Shown piece after piece: positions 32,401 to 43,319 of a DNA stretch of 64,000 nucleotides (positions are counted from its first letter, which is position 1; the number at the start of each line of letters is the position of its first letter). The notes beneath the pieces are model-generated. The model saw only the letters and a program-made list of their open reading frames with translations. It searched no databases and had not been told where the DNA came from. A program made the position numbers and the translations under genes. Source of the DNA: Dysidea avara (Eukaryota; Porifera; Demospongiae; Dictyoceratida; Dysideidae); NCBI RefSeq assembly GCF_963678975.1, contig NC_089277.1:18056757-18120756 (forward strand). Direction: 5' to 3'.

Positions 32401-32861
32401 CAGTGGAGCCTCTATTTCATAGGCAGTGGGGCCACATGCCCCCCCACACATACACACTTTTATGGGACAGTTTTTGCAAGAAAAGATCAAGATACTCTAA
32501 TAGGAGCAGTCAAGATCAATATACTCTAATAGAGCAGTCACAGTATTCAGTGTAGCAAGCTACTTAGCTATGTATGTGTAGTTATAAATATGGAGATATA
32601 GTTGGTGGAGGGCAGTTATTGTCAGAAGGTAGTTACTTTTTTTTTTTTTGGTTTTCAGCTTACAGCTGGCTTGGCCCCCTCACTCTTTGACCTGCTCCAT
32701 TTAATGGACACAAGTAATTTTGATGGAGGTTTACTGTTATACGGAGATTGCCCTTTCTCAGAGGTAAAATTGTATTGATAAAGGTCTATCAGAAACTGTC
32801 CTATATAAGGAGGTTAAATGTAGTGTCCTTCACAGGGAGGGTCCTTTAAGAGGTTCCACTG
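32401..32861. mobile_element. CAGTGGARCCTCT-type MITE with nested insert
   Basis: The ends CAGTGGAGCCTCT and AGAGGTTCCACTG are inverted repeats. A second element, about 32424-32690, is inserted. It resembles the hAT MITE at 23901-24199 (two AATAGAGCAGTC motifs, GTGTAGCAAGCTAC, GATATAGTTGGTG, poly-T), but its GTGGGGCCACATG ends differ. Confidence 0.6.
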
Positions 32862-33138
32862 TACTTACTTAGTTCGGGATTATCCTGTGAGTATACAAGG
32901 TTAAAATTTAAACTTTGTTCATCTGTAATTTGACTATCAAAACTATCACTAACCAACCTACATCAATTGGAAGTTTGCTTAGAGATGTATATAAGAATCC
33001 CTATTTTTGATCATGTTGATACAGGAAGAAACCAGCAGGTGAGTAAGCCCCTGGATGGATGGACAGACACAGCATTAATAATATTATTAGATACAGATTT
33101 ATGCTTACACAAATGTGTCTAGACAATACACTTAACAT

Positions 33139-35037
33139 TTAAAAGCTACGATAACAAGGCCACAGTGGAAACATATCAGTTCCACGAACAAATTCAAAAC
33201 CACGATCGAAGCTAAAACTGCCTATGGTGAACAGTTTTCTATTAGGGAACCTGTTATGTAAATCTTCTTTCAGTTCATCTTTTGAAGTGACAGCATCAAT
33301 CTGATACTTGCAACAAACTAATTCTCTTGACCACACATGTAGGGTCAGAAGTTGTGGAGAATTTGTAACAAGAATGGTAACCCCTTGAACTGTGACCGAG
33401 TTCACTGACAATACAACATGTATTAATCCGCCATGTGCTGATACTGTGTCCATGAATATGTCAGGGATATTGGTGATTTCAGCATCAATGAAAAACTGCT
33501 GTAAATTAGTAGTTGAGACTGACGAAATCATTAAAAATTCTGAAGCATTGCACCAAAATATTGTCAGTTTACAATTGTTGATAACATCTTGGACAACACT
33601 GGACTGATTGCCAGCCAAACTACAATACTTGAGCACAGGAACGTGAGACAGCAACAACCAGTTAACTTCACCTTTGTCACATACTTCACACATTTCTGAA
33701 CCATAAAAGGACTCTAACTGTAAGGCTTCTAGGTGAGAACATCTCTGAAATAAACCAGCCAGTTGCTGGTCATATGAAGGATCAATTTCAAACAATGGAT
33801 AATATACACACACATCAATTACCAAATGTGTGAGTTTCATGCTACTTAGAATCTCCCAAAATCCCAAATGACTTTCAATATCTTCAACTGAAATACCTTT
33901 GAAACTTAGTCCATGTAAATCATAACAGTGCTGAGCAACTACTCGAAGTCCTTGTAAGCTTGATAAACAGTTGCAATTATTCTCTACATTCAGGCGTTGA
34001 AGATTAGGGCAAGCAACAGCCAATTGTTCCAAGTGCCCAGAATGCACTAATTCAGTATAAATGAAGTTGAATTCTGTGACACAATTGAGGGAATCCATAG
34101 GATTTAGCACAATATTACTGTTATTATCAAAAACAATATTCACACCGTGTGATTCTGATTCCATTTTGTAAAGAGTTTTTCCATCACAAATACAATTAGT
34201 TAATGTAAAGATATCAGCCGACAAGCCTAGGATTCCAAAACTACTAGCTTTCAAAAAAGGCAGGATAACCGTTTGACCAAATTCAACTTGAAACTCTGGT
34301 AGAGAAGGATAAAGGTTCAATGGAGGCTCCCTAAATCTGTAATACAACTTGAAATGGGAAGAGTAGTTTGTTAGTGGTCTAAAATTCCACCGTAAAATCG
34401 ACTGAATAAACTCTGCTTCTTCTCCAACACCAAACATTTCTGTTACTAAATTTAAATTCCATGGAACACAATCTTTCCTCATCCACACCTTTACCCATGG
34501 GGTACACAATGAATGATATTGCTTTGGTACATGTACTGTAAGTTCCTTCAACCCACCAATCTGAAGTAACGGCTTGATATCAGTGCTTAACTGAACTTCT
34601 AACTTCTCCAAATGTTCCATGTATCGTAGGGCAGTTTTCAGTTCTTCCGAGTCTATCTTAGTTTCAGGTGGCAAATTAAGTTGTATTACATTGTTACAAT
34701 GGCTTAACATTTGAAAGAGCGTCGGTGTGGCAGTCACGTGCTCCGGTATGGTTAACCGCTTAACGTGGTCACCACAAGCCTGCAACACGCTCATCACTGA
34801 CCGTTCCTCTCGACAATTATAAAGTGGCCATACAAACTCACTCCACAGTGATGGTGTTTCGCTCACAACTCGTAGTGTTCGTGAAACGTACCTCAACTTC
34901 ACTTTATCACGAATCGTTGGTAAAAACGACATAATGTAGACTAACAGTTCCATGGGAAGATTTAAGATGTTACAGTTTCTAGAGGAGTCATTCCCAACTT
35001 CGGAGATAATTTCGTTCTTCTCCATAGCTGAGTCCAT
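33139..35037 (-). CDS. F-box/LRR protein, family member 2
   Basis: Intronless reading frame of 632 codons from ATG 35037 (MDSAMEKNEII); a second in-frame ATG at 35025 would fit the paralogs' N-termini as well. The F-box lies at about residues 24-70 (NLPMELLVYIMSFLPTIRD, RYVSRTLRVVSETPSLWSEF). LRR-like segments follow (CPNLQRLNVENNCN, LQGLRVVAQHCYDLHGLSF, LFQRCSHLEALQLE). Family landmarks are present: LLQIGGLKELTVHVPKQYHS, a CEVCDKGE cysteine pair, MDTVSAHGGLIHVVLSVNSV and the C-terminal GTDMFPLWPCY. It is a likely SCF substrate receptor acting in cytosol or nucleus with no signal peptide or membrane segment. It is closest to member 1 by eye. No intron, frameshift or stop was found, so it appears functional. 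Confidence 0.85.
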   Translation of the reverse strand: MDSAMEKNEIISEVGNDSSRNCNILNLPMELLVYIMSFLPTIRDKVKLRYVSRTLRVVSETPSLWSEFVWPLYNCREERSVMSVLQACGDHVKRLTIPEHVTATPTLFQMLSHCNNVIQLNLPPETKIDSEELKTALRYMEHLEKLEVQLSTDIKPLLQIGGLKELTVHVPKQYHSLCTPWVKVWMRKDCVPWNLNLVTEMFGVGEEAEFIQSILRWNFRPLTNYSSHFKLYYRFREPPLNLYPSLPEFQVEFGQTVILPFLKASSFGILGLSADIFTLTNCICDGKTLYKMESESHGVNIVFDNNSNIVLNPMDSLNCVTEFNFIYTELVHSGHLEQLAVACPNLQRLNVENNCNCLSSLQGLRVVAQHCYDLHGLSFKGISVEDIESHLGFWEILSSMKLTHLVIDVCVYYPLFEIDPSYDQQLAGLFQRCSHLEALQLESFYGSEMCEVCDKGEVNWLLLSHVPVLKYCSLAGNQSSVVQDVINNCKLTIFWCNASEFLMISSVSTTNLQQFFIDAEITNIPDIFMDTVSAHGGLIHVVLSVNSVTVQGVTILVTNSPQLLTLHVWSRELVCCKYQIDAVTSKDELKEDLHNRFPNRKLFTIGSFSFDRGFEFVRGTDMFPLWPCYRSF

Positions 35038-35179
35038 AGGTCTCAGAGAAAAGCCCAACGTGAACACGTTGCCGCAGTACAGTGCAGTATGCTGAAGTTT
35101 CGATTGTGGGCTTTAGGCGATCGCGAGCTTTACGTTTGTGGTTTGGCATTCCTTTGTTCCCTTCTTTACCTCTCTGTAC

Positions 35180-35930
35180 TTGTCTATCTGTGATCCAGTT
35201 TGGTGATCATCTGCTGGGGTGTTCTCATGGCCCAATGTCATAATGCTTTAGTGTCTATCTTGCACCATGCCTTGCTCCAAGATCACCCTGGTGTTCTTAG
35301 GGAGCAAGGCATTTCATCTGATCAATCTCGTCCTGGTGACATATACCACCCTAAGGGCCTGATCTCCATCTTGATCGTCCTGCCTATTTTGATCTCTCCG
35401 TCAGGAGTACCACTCAGTTGGCTGTCATATAGCTATTCTGCTTCTTCTTAAGCTGGGGTGGTTGCTGCTATTATTATTTTTTTTATTATTAGTAGTACTT
35501 TACAGTGACCAGCACTGAAGGTCTGACAGCAACATGTGCTGCAGCCTTTGGATTACCTAACCTAACAAGAACTGGAGACTTTAAATGATTACTTAACCTA
35601 GCTAACAATAAGGTGAAACAGAAAAGGGCCAAAGAAAGGAAAAAAATCCCTCCTACCCTGCTGTTGGTAAGATAGCTAAGGACACTCAATACCAGGTCAT
35701 TATGAATGATAATGGAGGAGATTTTATCCCTCTTGTATGTGAGACTTTCAGTGTTTGGTCACCTTAGCCATGCCCTATCAATTTTAGGATCCAACAACTG
35801 ATATAAACGGTTTGCCTCAAAAGTTTGCTATAGGTGCCAACTTTTCCAGGACTTTGTGGAGGTACAATGCTAAAATGATACTCTGCCAGTATGGCCACCC
35901 CAAATAAATTTTCTGTTTCCCGTCCTGACT
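35180..35930 (+). pseudogene. Decayed retroelement-associated coding fragment
   Basis: Plus-strand frames carry HNALVSILHHALLQDHPGVL, REQGISSDQSRPGDIYHP and, further on, LLWRYNAKMILCQYGHP-like residues separated by stops and frameshifts. They resemble the post-RT region found in many reverse-transcriptase-like proteins of marine invertebrates ('HN...d.ih.aLl.a..p...E..gl...RPgDi..p'). This assignment is from memory of the family and is only approximate. An (ATT)n tract near 35472 interrupts it. Confidence 0.4.
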
Positions 35931-36992
35931 TCAGGCATATTTGCATTTCCATTGCTTCATTTGCAGCTTTTCAAGCCATTATTTGCCTGCATGGCACAGC
36001 TATAAAAAGCTGCACAAAAGCATGTTCCCTCCTTTTCAAATTGCAAAATAACACAGACGTGAAGATAGTGCCGACTTGATAGTACTGCTGACACGTGAGC
36101 TGACACTGGATTTTACTAAGCCTGTCAGTATGCAAGAATAACCGAAAGAATATGGAATGATGGAATCTTTAGAGCTGACAGTAACCAGATGCAGGCGGTG
36201 GACAGGAAACAGGAAATTTATTTGGAATAGCCTATTCGCTAACTGTTGAGGATGAATTTTCTGACTTTGACCTAGGTTAAGTTAAGTACGTAGCTAGTAA
36301 TAAGGTAGAAGTTAGGTAATAAATAGTAGTATGTTACCAATTCATTAATATGCTATGTTAAATTGTGGGTGTTTAGCTATTAGCTTATAGGTTTATGCAT
36401 ACATTTATGATGCCCTAGATAAATAAACACCCGGCCCGGTATGGGGTGCCTATATATTTTTGAGGGGGAAATTTTTTTGTGGATAGCTGCCAATCCATGA
36501 AACTTCCCCCCTTAAACACTGGGCCCTATATATAGCTGAAAGTGAAGCAACCGTGAAATCCGCAAAAATTTGTACGTATACGGTAGCTAATTTTTGTTCA
36601 CATCAGTTTATGGTCAAATAGACTCATAATTTTGCCAAAACAATATTTTCAGAAATTTCCCAAAATTTCGTCTATTATGCTCTTAGTTCTCATTATGCTT
36701 GCATGTTCCATACACGTTTCTTACAACTATCTTGGAACATTTTCATCAGTGAATGCTCTATTAGACTATTAACACTACAAAGTGACTGTTCTATTAGAGA
36801 GTATCAATCTAAGGAGCTACATATGTACAACGCATTTGAGTGCTCTATTAGAGAGTGTCAATCTATTAAACTCCATAGCTTGAAGTGCCCACCTAATTTA
36901 CTAGCAGTATGCTGGTATAGAACTCCAGCCTATAGTATGCTTTTTATTATGCCAGCATATTTGATGCAGGGCTACTGAAGTGTCTCAACATG
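35931..36992. other. Intergenic, degenerate repeats
   Basis: No supported gene. It contains a cluster of three CTCTATTAGA motifs (about 36755, 36790 and 36843). An AT-rich inverted stretch around 36440-36590 is too degenerate to delimit. Confidence 0.3.
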
Positions 36993-37270
36993 AAGATCTT
37001 ATATTGGCATTATTGTTTTACAATAAACTTAACATGGCAAAATCCCACTTAGAAGCCATTACAGTTACTAGAGCAGGTGCATGGAGTGGTCATTATAGAA
37101 TCCATTACAGTTACTAAGTAGTGCATGACCTCTCCTGACATGCATACTTGGGACTCTTGACTATACCATACAAAGATACTTAGAAGCCATTACAGTTAAT
37201 AGCTGTATAATGGCTTCTAAGTGGGGCTGCCATACTACGTTTGTTGTGAAAATGATGCCAATAAGATCAT
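36993..37270. mobile_element. Foldback element
   Basis: The left arm GATCTTATATTGGCATTATT..CTTAGAAGCCATTACAG and the right arm, read in reverse complement (GATCTTATTGGCATCATTTT..CTTAGAAGCCATTATAC), match for about 70 bp. The TTAGAAGCCATTACAGTTA core also occurs a third time in the loop. Confidence 0.65.
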
Positions 37271-38798
37271 TGTGTTGATACCACTATATGTTCCTTGTTA
37301 TAGCTGAACTATCTACAAGGTGACTTGTTTGTAGCTGGCTTCTCCATGAGTTTTTTTTTACTAATAGTAAATCAGAAAGAAGCTTATAATTATGAAGCAA
37401 TTAGTTTGATATGACAACTTATTTTAGAAGGGGGTGCATAGCAAGGGCGGATTTAGGGGAGGGGGTGCATGGGGGGGCTAAAGCACTCCTCCAAAATTTT
37501 ACATGTGCAAGTTAGAAAGCTAGAAGCTGTAGTACAGATGTAGCTGCTTTTTCTGTATGTATGGGAAATGGAAAGATGGAAAGAGTCAGCTAGGGGAATA
37601 GTCTATTCCAAGAGGGGCTCAAAATTATATTTTAGCTATATAAGACTTAACCTATACAACTGCTAAAATTCAAAATACTCTAATAGAAGAGTCAACTACT
37701 CTAACAGACCATCCATCATTAAACTTTTATAAGACCAGTACATAAAAACTGAAATTAAACCTATTCTTCTTGACCTGAGCATGGATGAGCACTGCTATCT
37801 TACCATTTTGCCAATCATCCCAATTGCTTAAAGTTAAATATTTGTATAATATAGTTACCCTTTTATGTACTGAATCACATAAAAAAAATTAATTCATATA
37901 ATTCTGCTTCAAAATCAATTCTGTAAATAACTTCTGTTCCTCTAGCAGTAATATTAGTAAAATTTTTGGTAGCTATCTATTATAGTTGCTACAACATATA
38001 CTTACAAATTCAATCTTGTGGTAGCTATTTTCTGGGAAAGCATGCATGCTCCCAGAATCCCTATATAGCTGGAGCCTGTATGCTACACATCCTGATTGTA
38101 CATGTATTCCACACACCGGTGAGTCAACCTGCTCCCTAAAGTTGGACAATTACGATATAGCTTGGGCCATGCATATATACAGTAAGAAAAGCATATATAA
38201 TATACTTCAAAACATAGTGGCAAATTTGTTTAGTATTCATCTTGTGTATATAGCTGATCATTTCTCTCCCTTTCCTTAAGATATATATATATATAAAACA
38301 AATTTTAAGCTATACTGGCTGTGCATGCCTTCACCTGACAGTTATATTTACAACTGCTGGGTGTTCCAGTGCTGGTTTTCTGGGTAGCCATAATATAAGC
38401 ATGACCATGCTACCATGGCAGCTGAAAGCTAAATTTGCTTTTTTTTGCTTTGTGTGTGTGTGTCTGCATGTGTGTGTGCACGCGTGCATATGTGTGTGTG
38501 ACTCTGTGTGTGTGCATGTAATTTTCCTAGCTTTTGTTGTTTTGTAGGTACATGAACATTCTTATCAGTTGTGCATGGATAATAGCTATCATCTTGTAAC
38601 TATAGCTATAATGCTGTGTTTCCAGAGGTGTGTGCACTGTGTAGTATTATATCTTTACATGGTCATGGCTTATATATCCTGAGCTAGCTAGTGGTGACTC
38701 ATATATTATATATAATAATTAGTAATTGATAATTAATTTCAGGTTGAGAAGGCATCGCAGCTGTCTGTAGGACCTGATCATAACAAATCATATACAGT
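37271..38798. other. Intergenic, repeat remnants
   Basis: No gene seen. An AAGGGCGGATTTAGGGGAGG end at about 37444 marks another hAT-like remnant. A (TG)n microsatellite occupies about 38450-38516. Confidence 0.35.
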
Positions 38799-39600
38799 TT
38801 ATTTTACAGTACATATGTTGCCATGTAACAAATGATATGTGGTAATCATCTCCTGATATGTGGTAATCATGTCTCCTCTGAATCTTCTATATGCCAAAGT
38901 AGGTAGTTGTAGACAATGGAGTTGTTCAATTAATGTAACTATATGAAAGTCACTAACTAGTTTTGAAGCTCTGCATGCATTGAAGTGATTCATGTTTGTT
39001 AATATCACCCTGATAATGAGGATTGTGGATCACAGCAGCATATTCTAGAACTGGTTGAATCAAAGTCTTATACAGTACAAAAAAAATCTTGGCATCCAAG
39101 GGAACAAAACATCTCAGTCTAACTTTATTAAACCCACAATCCTGTTGGCTTTACTAGTAACTGTGGTGGTGTTGTGGGCATGGAACTTTAGTTGGTTATC
39201 TCTGAAGTCTATTCCTTACACACTATAATTCTATTACTAGAGAATATGCAAAAAAATAAGGGTTGGATCGTCCTAAATGCATTAATTTGTGCTTGAAAGA
39301 TATCTGCCAGTTTACTAGGCAGTCTAAATCAGATTGGAGTTGATCACAATCACTAGTGCTGTCTTTAAAGTTGGTGTCATCGGCAAATAACTGGCTTTTT
39401 ACACTATTGTTGACATAAATATTGAACAGTATAGGGGCCCCAAATTGAGCCTTGAGGATTACCACTAATAACAGGAAGCCATGATGATTCAGTACCATTA
39501 ACTAATAGTAGTTGAGCTCTACCAGTTAAATACCAAATCAGTAACTTTCCTTGTAGCTACGTATGTCTTTTGTGAGGAATAGAGTCAAATGCTTTGCGAT
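38799..39600 (-). mobile_element. Decayed LINE fragment
   Basis: On the minus strand the RT active-site region survives as QLFADDTNFKDS in one frame, with GAPILFNIYVNN before it. Further down, EQLHCLQLPTLAYRRFRGDM corresponds to the conserved C-terminal 'L.LPtLeyRRlRGDmi..Y' segment of CR1/L2-type LINEs. Stops and frameshifts are frequent. Confidence 0.7.
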
Positions 39601-40033
39601 AGTCCAGATCAGATCACATCTAATGCACCTATCAATGTCATGCCCCACCCCCACCCCACCCCCAGGTAGGGTGGGAGTAGTCTAGTGTCAAATTCTCCAG
39701 TACTGGGGCTAAGAAGCTTGTCAAAACCTGACTATGCCCCCACCTTGAAAGAGGGGTTCTATAGAGGATTTGATTTACCTATTAAAATAATTTTTGGTTC
39801 AGCAAACTGCTGCAGTCAAAAGTCCCAGGGATGGGGCAAGTTTAGATGTCAAATTCCCAGTAGGTGTATGGGGACCCCGGATGTGGGGGTGGGGCTTGAC
39901 ATTGATAGGTTCGTAACTACTGAGTAATTGTTTTCAAGCACATCAATCCAATCATTCATAACTGAAAGCATGTAAAAGAGATTTGACTCCCATGCTTGCC
40001 AGCATGCACAGATAATGTGTAGTCAGAGACCTA

Positions 40034-40206
40034 CAAAGGTTTTGAGGATGCTTGATACAATTGGCACAATCGTATTATGCATGTGCAACAGGTATAGCCA
40101 ATGAAATTGAAATTGAAATGTACTGTACTGTATTTTTCCAAGATCTTGCGGTGTAAAAAGTGCCATGTGCTTATGCCCACGCATGTGAGTTACGAAAATT
40201 TGGAAT
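40034..40206 (+). mobile_element. Left part of a CAGAGGTTTTGAGG-family MITE
   Basis: It begins TACAAAGGTTTTGAGGATGC with the family's subterminal GCACAATCGTATTATGCATG. No right terminus precedes the next element, so it is truncated or fused to its neighbour. Confidence 0.5.
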
Positions 40207-40208
40207 TA

Positions 40209-40380
40209 CAGAGGTTTTGAGGTTGCTTGATATACGAATACGTCACGCATGTGCGGTAATTAGCCAATGAAATTCAAACAGCATATTTGAATTTCACGAA
40301 GAGTAAATTTCATTGGCTGTATTTGATGCACATGCATAATACGATCGTGCCAATAGTGTCAAGCAACCTCAAAACCCCTG
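40209..40380. mobile_element. 172-bp Tc1/mariner MITE
   Basis: The ends CAGAGGTTTTGAGGTTGC and GCAACCTCAAAACCCCTG are inverted repeats. TA flanks both sides (40207-40208 and 40381-40382). The right-hand TA also serves as the left TA of the next element. Confidence 0.85.
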
Positions 40381-40469
40381 TACAGAGGTTTTGAGGTTGC
40401 TTGATAATTTCATTCACGCAAGTGCACTTTAAACAAAAATATTTTCGTTCAAGAACTGTTTACTGTACA

Positions 40470-41154
40470 TAGGGTTTCCACTCAAAATAGGAAGGTGCTT
40501 CATTTTGTTGTTTCTGGAGATTTGCACACAGGTTTACCTTTAAGATAAAGCAAACAAGTACTAAATTGTTATTGGAATGTTTGCAGCAGTCACTATCAGC
40601 ACAATATCCAAAAAGTGGTCACGTAACCAAAAATCCCTTCATATAGGATTTCCACTGCAAAATAAGATGACGCCTCGGCTATTTTCATTGTTTCTGATGA
40701 TTTTCATGTAGGCTGACCTTAAGATAAAATAAACAAGTGCTAATATATTATTAAACCGTTTATTACTTTCAATATCAATGCAGTTTAAACTGTAAAATGT
40801 TTAATATCCAAAAAGTGGTCACGTGGCCAACAATCCCATTACAGCTATAAAGGATGCGCTATAGCACTACAAGATGTAGAAGTCTTCATGATAAGGCAAG
40901 AAAATACACTAAATTGTGACTTCAGTCACCCTAAAATACAATGATTTTCTAATAAGCGGCCCAATTTAACTATTATGATATTTTTGGTCACGTGACCACT
41001 TTTTGTATTTCTTTGTGTGTTAAACTTTTGCTGATATCCAATGCTACAAGCAATCCAATAATAAACTAGCACTTGTTTGCTTAAAGGTCAGTCTGTGTGA
41101 AAATCACCAGAAACAACAAAAGGAAGCACGTTCCTATTTTGAGGTGGAAACCCT
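40470..41154. mobile_element. Nested foldback element, ACTGTACA duplication
   Basis: Arms of about 170 bp: TAGGGTTTCCACTCAAAATA at the left and, reverse-complemented, AGGGTTTCCACCTCAAAATA at the right, continuing through GTTGTTTCTGG and CCTTTAAG. ACTGTACA occurs at 40462-40469 and 41155-41162. The 8-bp duplication points to hAT-like integration. An internal partial direct repeat of the arm lies at about 40640-40830. Confidence 0.8.
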
Positions 41155-41192
41155 ACTGTACAGTGTTGTCAATTCTTTGGACTGCCTGGGTC

Positions 41193-42170
41193 ATGGATCA
41201 GTCACCATCAGTTCATGTGGCTGTGAATGCTGTTACAGTGAATAGCGGAACAGCCAGACAGGTTTTGGTGACCCCTCTTCGTACTACACCACCATCTGCT
41301 GGTTATGCGGTTTCTTCAAACTGCCAGCCTCTCAATTCACAACCATCTACATTAGTACGATTGGCATAGCCTAATTCCACGTATAGTTCTCAACTGCAGT
41401 TTGTCCCCAAAGTTATGATCTGCGTTGAAGAAAAAAGTCTAGTAAAGTGTTCAGAAATTGTACATTCAAAGGAATAAACCCTGACTTGGTCAACAGCTGT
41501 GAAGAGTTGATTAGAAGCCAGTTAAAAGATGTAATAGGTGAAGGTGATTTTGATGTCGGTTTTGTTCACGGCACCAAGGTAGTTTGCATTCAAAACAGAT
41601 TAGAAATTCAAGAGTTCTGGAAAACTTTTAGAACTAGTAACTTGATCTTGTGTTGTGATGGTTTAAAAGGTGAGCCTCACGATGTAACACACAGCGGTTC
41701 AGCTAACAAGAAAAAGATACTGCAGAGTAATAGTGAAGATGTTCAGAAGACAGTTGACAACTTAAAAGAGAGGACCAGTATTACCACTAGTTGATGTAGA
41801 TGATTTTGGGAGGTCAGAACATTTGCAGCTTCTGTAAGCACTTGACTTACTGACGAACTCTTCCTAGCCTGTGCAGACACAGATGGGTTACCAGCTCTTA
41901 CGAACATAGAAGTGTTTGGTGGGTTATCTAGGTCTGCATGCAGGCCTCCATTTATCATCTCTGCCCAAATACAATATTGCATTGTTGTGAATGATGATCC
42001 ATGCTTCTATATAGTACAGTAATTGAAGATTGTTCTAAGTTATATAAACAGTTGTCAGAACTTCACAATCTAAAAAGTGCTACATTTTAATAGAAGAAGA
42101 ATATGTACTAGAGAAGGAGACCATCATGGGATTGCTGAAAAAACTTAAGGAGAGTGCAAGTGCAAAATAA
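41193..42170 (+). pseudogene. Accessory gene of the element, with inverted segment
   Basis: It begins MDQSPSVHVAVNAVTVNSG (Ser/Thr-rich), then after stops and a frame change gives a compact alpha/beta-looking block, NSCEELIRSQLKDVIGEG, DFDVGFVHGTKVVCIQN and TSNLILCCDG, reminiscent of a PB1-type fold. It then reads EDVQKTVDNLKER. From about 41772 to 42006 the continuation is found only on the opposite strand: KHGSSFTTMQYCIWAEM, GGLHADLDNPPNTSMF and SVSQVLTEAANVLTS. After that the plus strand resumes with CSKLYKQLSELHNLKSA and LIEEEYVLEKETIMGLLKKL before a stop, a SHOCT-like helical tail. The simplest reading is an internal inversion of about 235 bp. The function is unknown. Confidence 0.6.
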
Positions 42171-42388
42171 GTTCAACTTGTACTAAACTGTTTATGTAAC
42201 CAAGTTAAAATTGACTTGACTGTATGTATGTATGCAGCTTGTGTATATGCGTGCATACAAGTAACTTGTTTTGTATAATCATCACTTCAGTATAGTAGTA
42301 ACCAGAATGTTCAATATACTTTATAAGCCATTGTTAACAATATCCTTGGACTCTTGGAAAAGTAAGTCATTTTGTTTCATTACACTCT

Positions 42389-43211
42389 TTACTTGACTAA
42401 ATACTTCTCAACAGGGTTATTTAAATCAGGTGAGTACGGTGGTAAATAAATCAGTTTAGCTCCAGCTTGGTCTTCAGTTAGCTTATAGACATTTTCTACA
42501 TGATGGATGGATGCATTGTCCATAACCACAATGGAATTCTTGTTGTTCCAATTAAAAGGAGTATAGCTATAAGGGATGATTTTACAAACTCCTCAAATTT
42601 TGATCCATTCACAGTGACCTCTGCATGATGTACATCTAATAGTCCCTCTACTGACATAATTGCTATAGCAGAAAACCTTTCACCATGTGCAAGGAGATGA
42701 TGATCTCTAGGTATTATACCCCGTATACTGTAGCTCCACTTTCTTGTGCTGTGGTGTCAATCGCAACCTGTCTCATCTAACCATATGATCATGCCAGGAT
42801 CATACATGGAAATTTCAGCCATAAATTTTGCTCTTTCCTCATCACTTCTCTGAATTGCAATGCTTGTCTAGTGCAACCCATGTAATGCAGTGTCTGGCAT
42901 ATCGTGGCAATGCTCACAGTTTGGCCATACACTGCAAAGAGCTCACTTTGTATCTCATGAAGATATAACCCAGGATTTTGCAGTATGATCCTTAGCAAAA
43001 CAAGCTGCTGATCATTTCCAAGAAGTCTGGATGGCCCGTGCTGGTATTCCGTTGGCTTCACTTCCCCAGTTTGGCTAAATCTATCAATGTAGCATCTTAC
43101 ATTTATATTGCTCACACAACAAAGGTCTGAAATGGCAGTTACACTCATCTTCTTCACTAAATACATCCATATAATTCTCCATCGCAAGTCCACTGAGTAG
43201 CTAATGGGCAT
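42389..43211 (-). pseudogene. Tc1/mariner (IS630-type) transposase, decayed
   Basis: It starts at MPISYSVDLRWRIIWMYL (ATG 43211) with a helix-turn-helix region (SVTAISDLCCVSNINVRCYI, then GEVKPTEY). The DDE catalytic blocks follow: IIWLDETGCD (first Asp), VVMDNASIHHVENV (second Asp) and YLPPYSPDLNNPVEKY (Glu), with about 36 residues between the second Asp and the Glu. A TGA directly after LDETGCD and a frameshift between the VKSSLI block and VVMDNAS disable it. It reads toward the accessory gene and lies 100 bp inside the right terminal repeat. Confidence 0.85.
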
Positions 43212-43319
43212 AGCTATACTTACACACGCGCAATCCTCGAACTTGAATTTATGCACGTTAAAATTCACGCATGTGTGAATTTTTGATTTTCAAGCAACCT
43301 CAAAACCTCTGTACTGTGA

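Larger units (their letters stand above)
40383..43311. mobile_element. 2.9-kb Tc1/mariner-like element with two genes
   Basis: The ends CAGAGGTTTTGAGGTTGC and GCAACCTCAAAACCTCTG, followed by related subterminal sequence, are bounded by TA at 40381-40382 and 43312-43313. The element holds a decayed transposase on the minus strand (42389-43211) and a decayed accessory gene on the plus strand (41193-42170), in convergent orientation. A foldback element (40470-41154) is nested in its left part. The flanking MITEs with the same ends are probably its non-autonomous derivatives. Confidence 0.8.
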
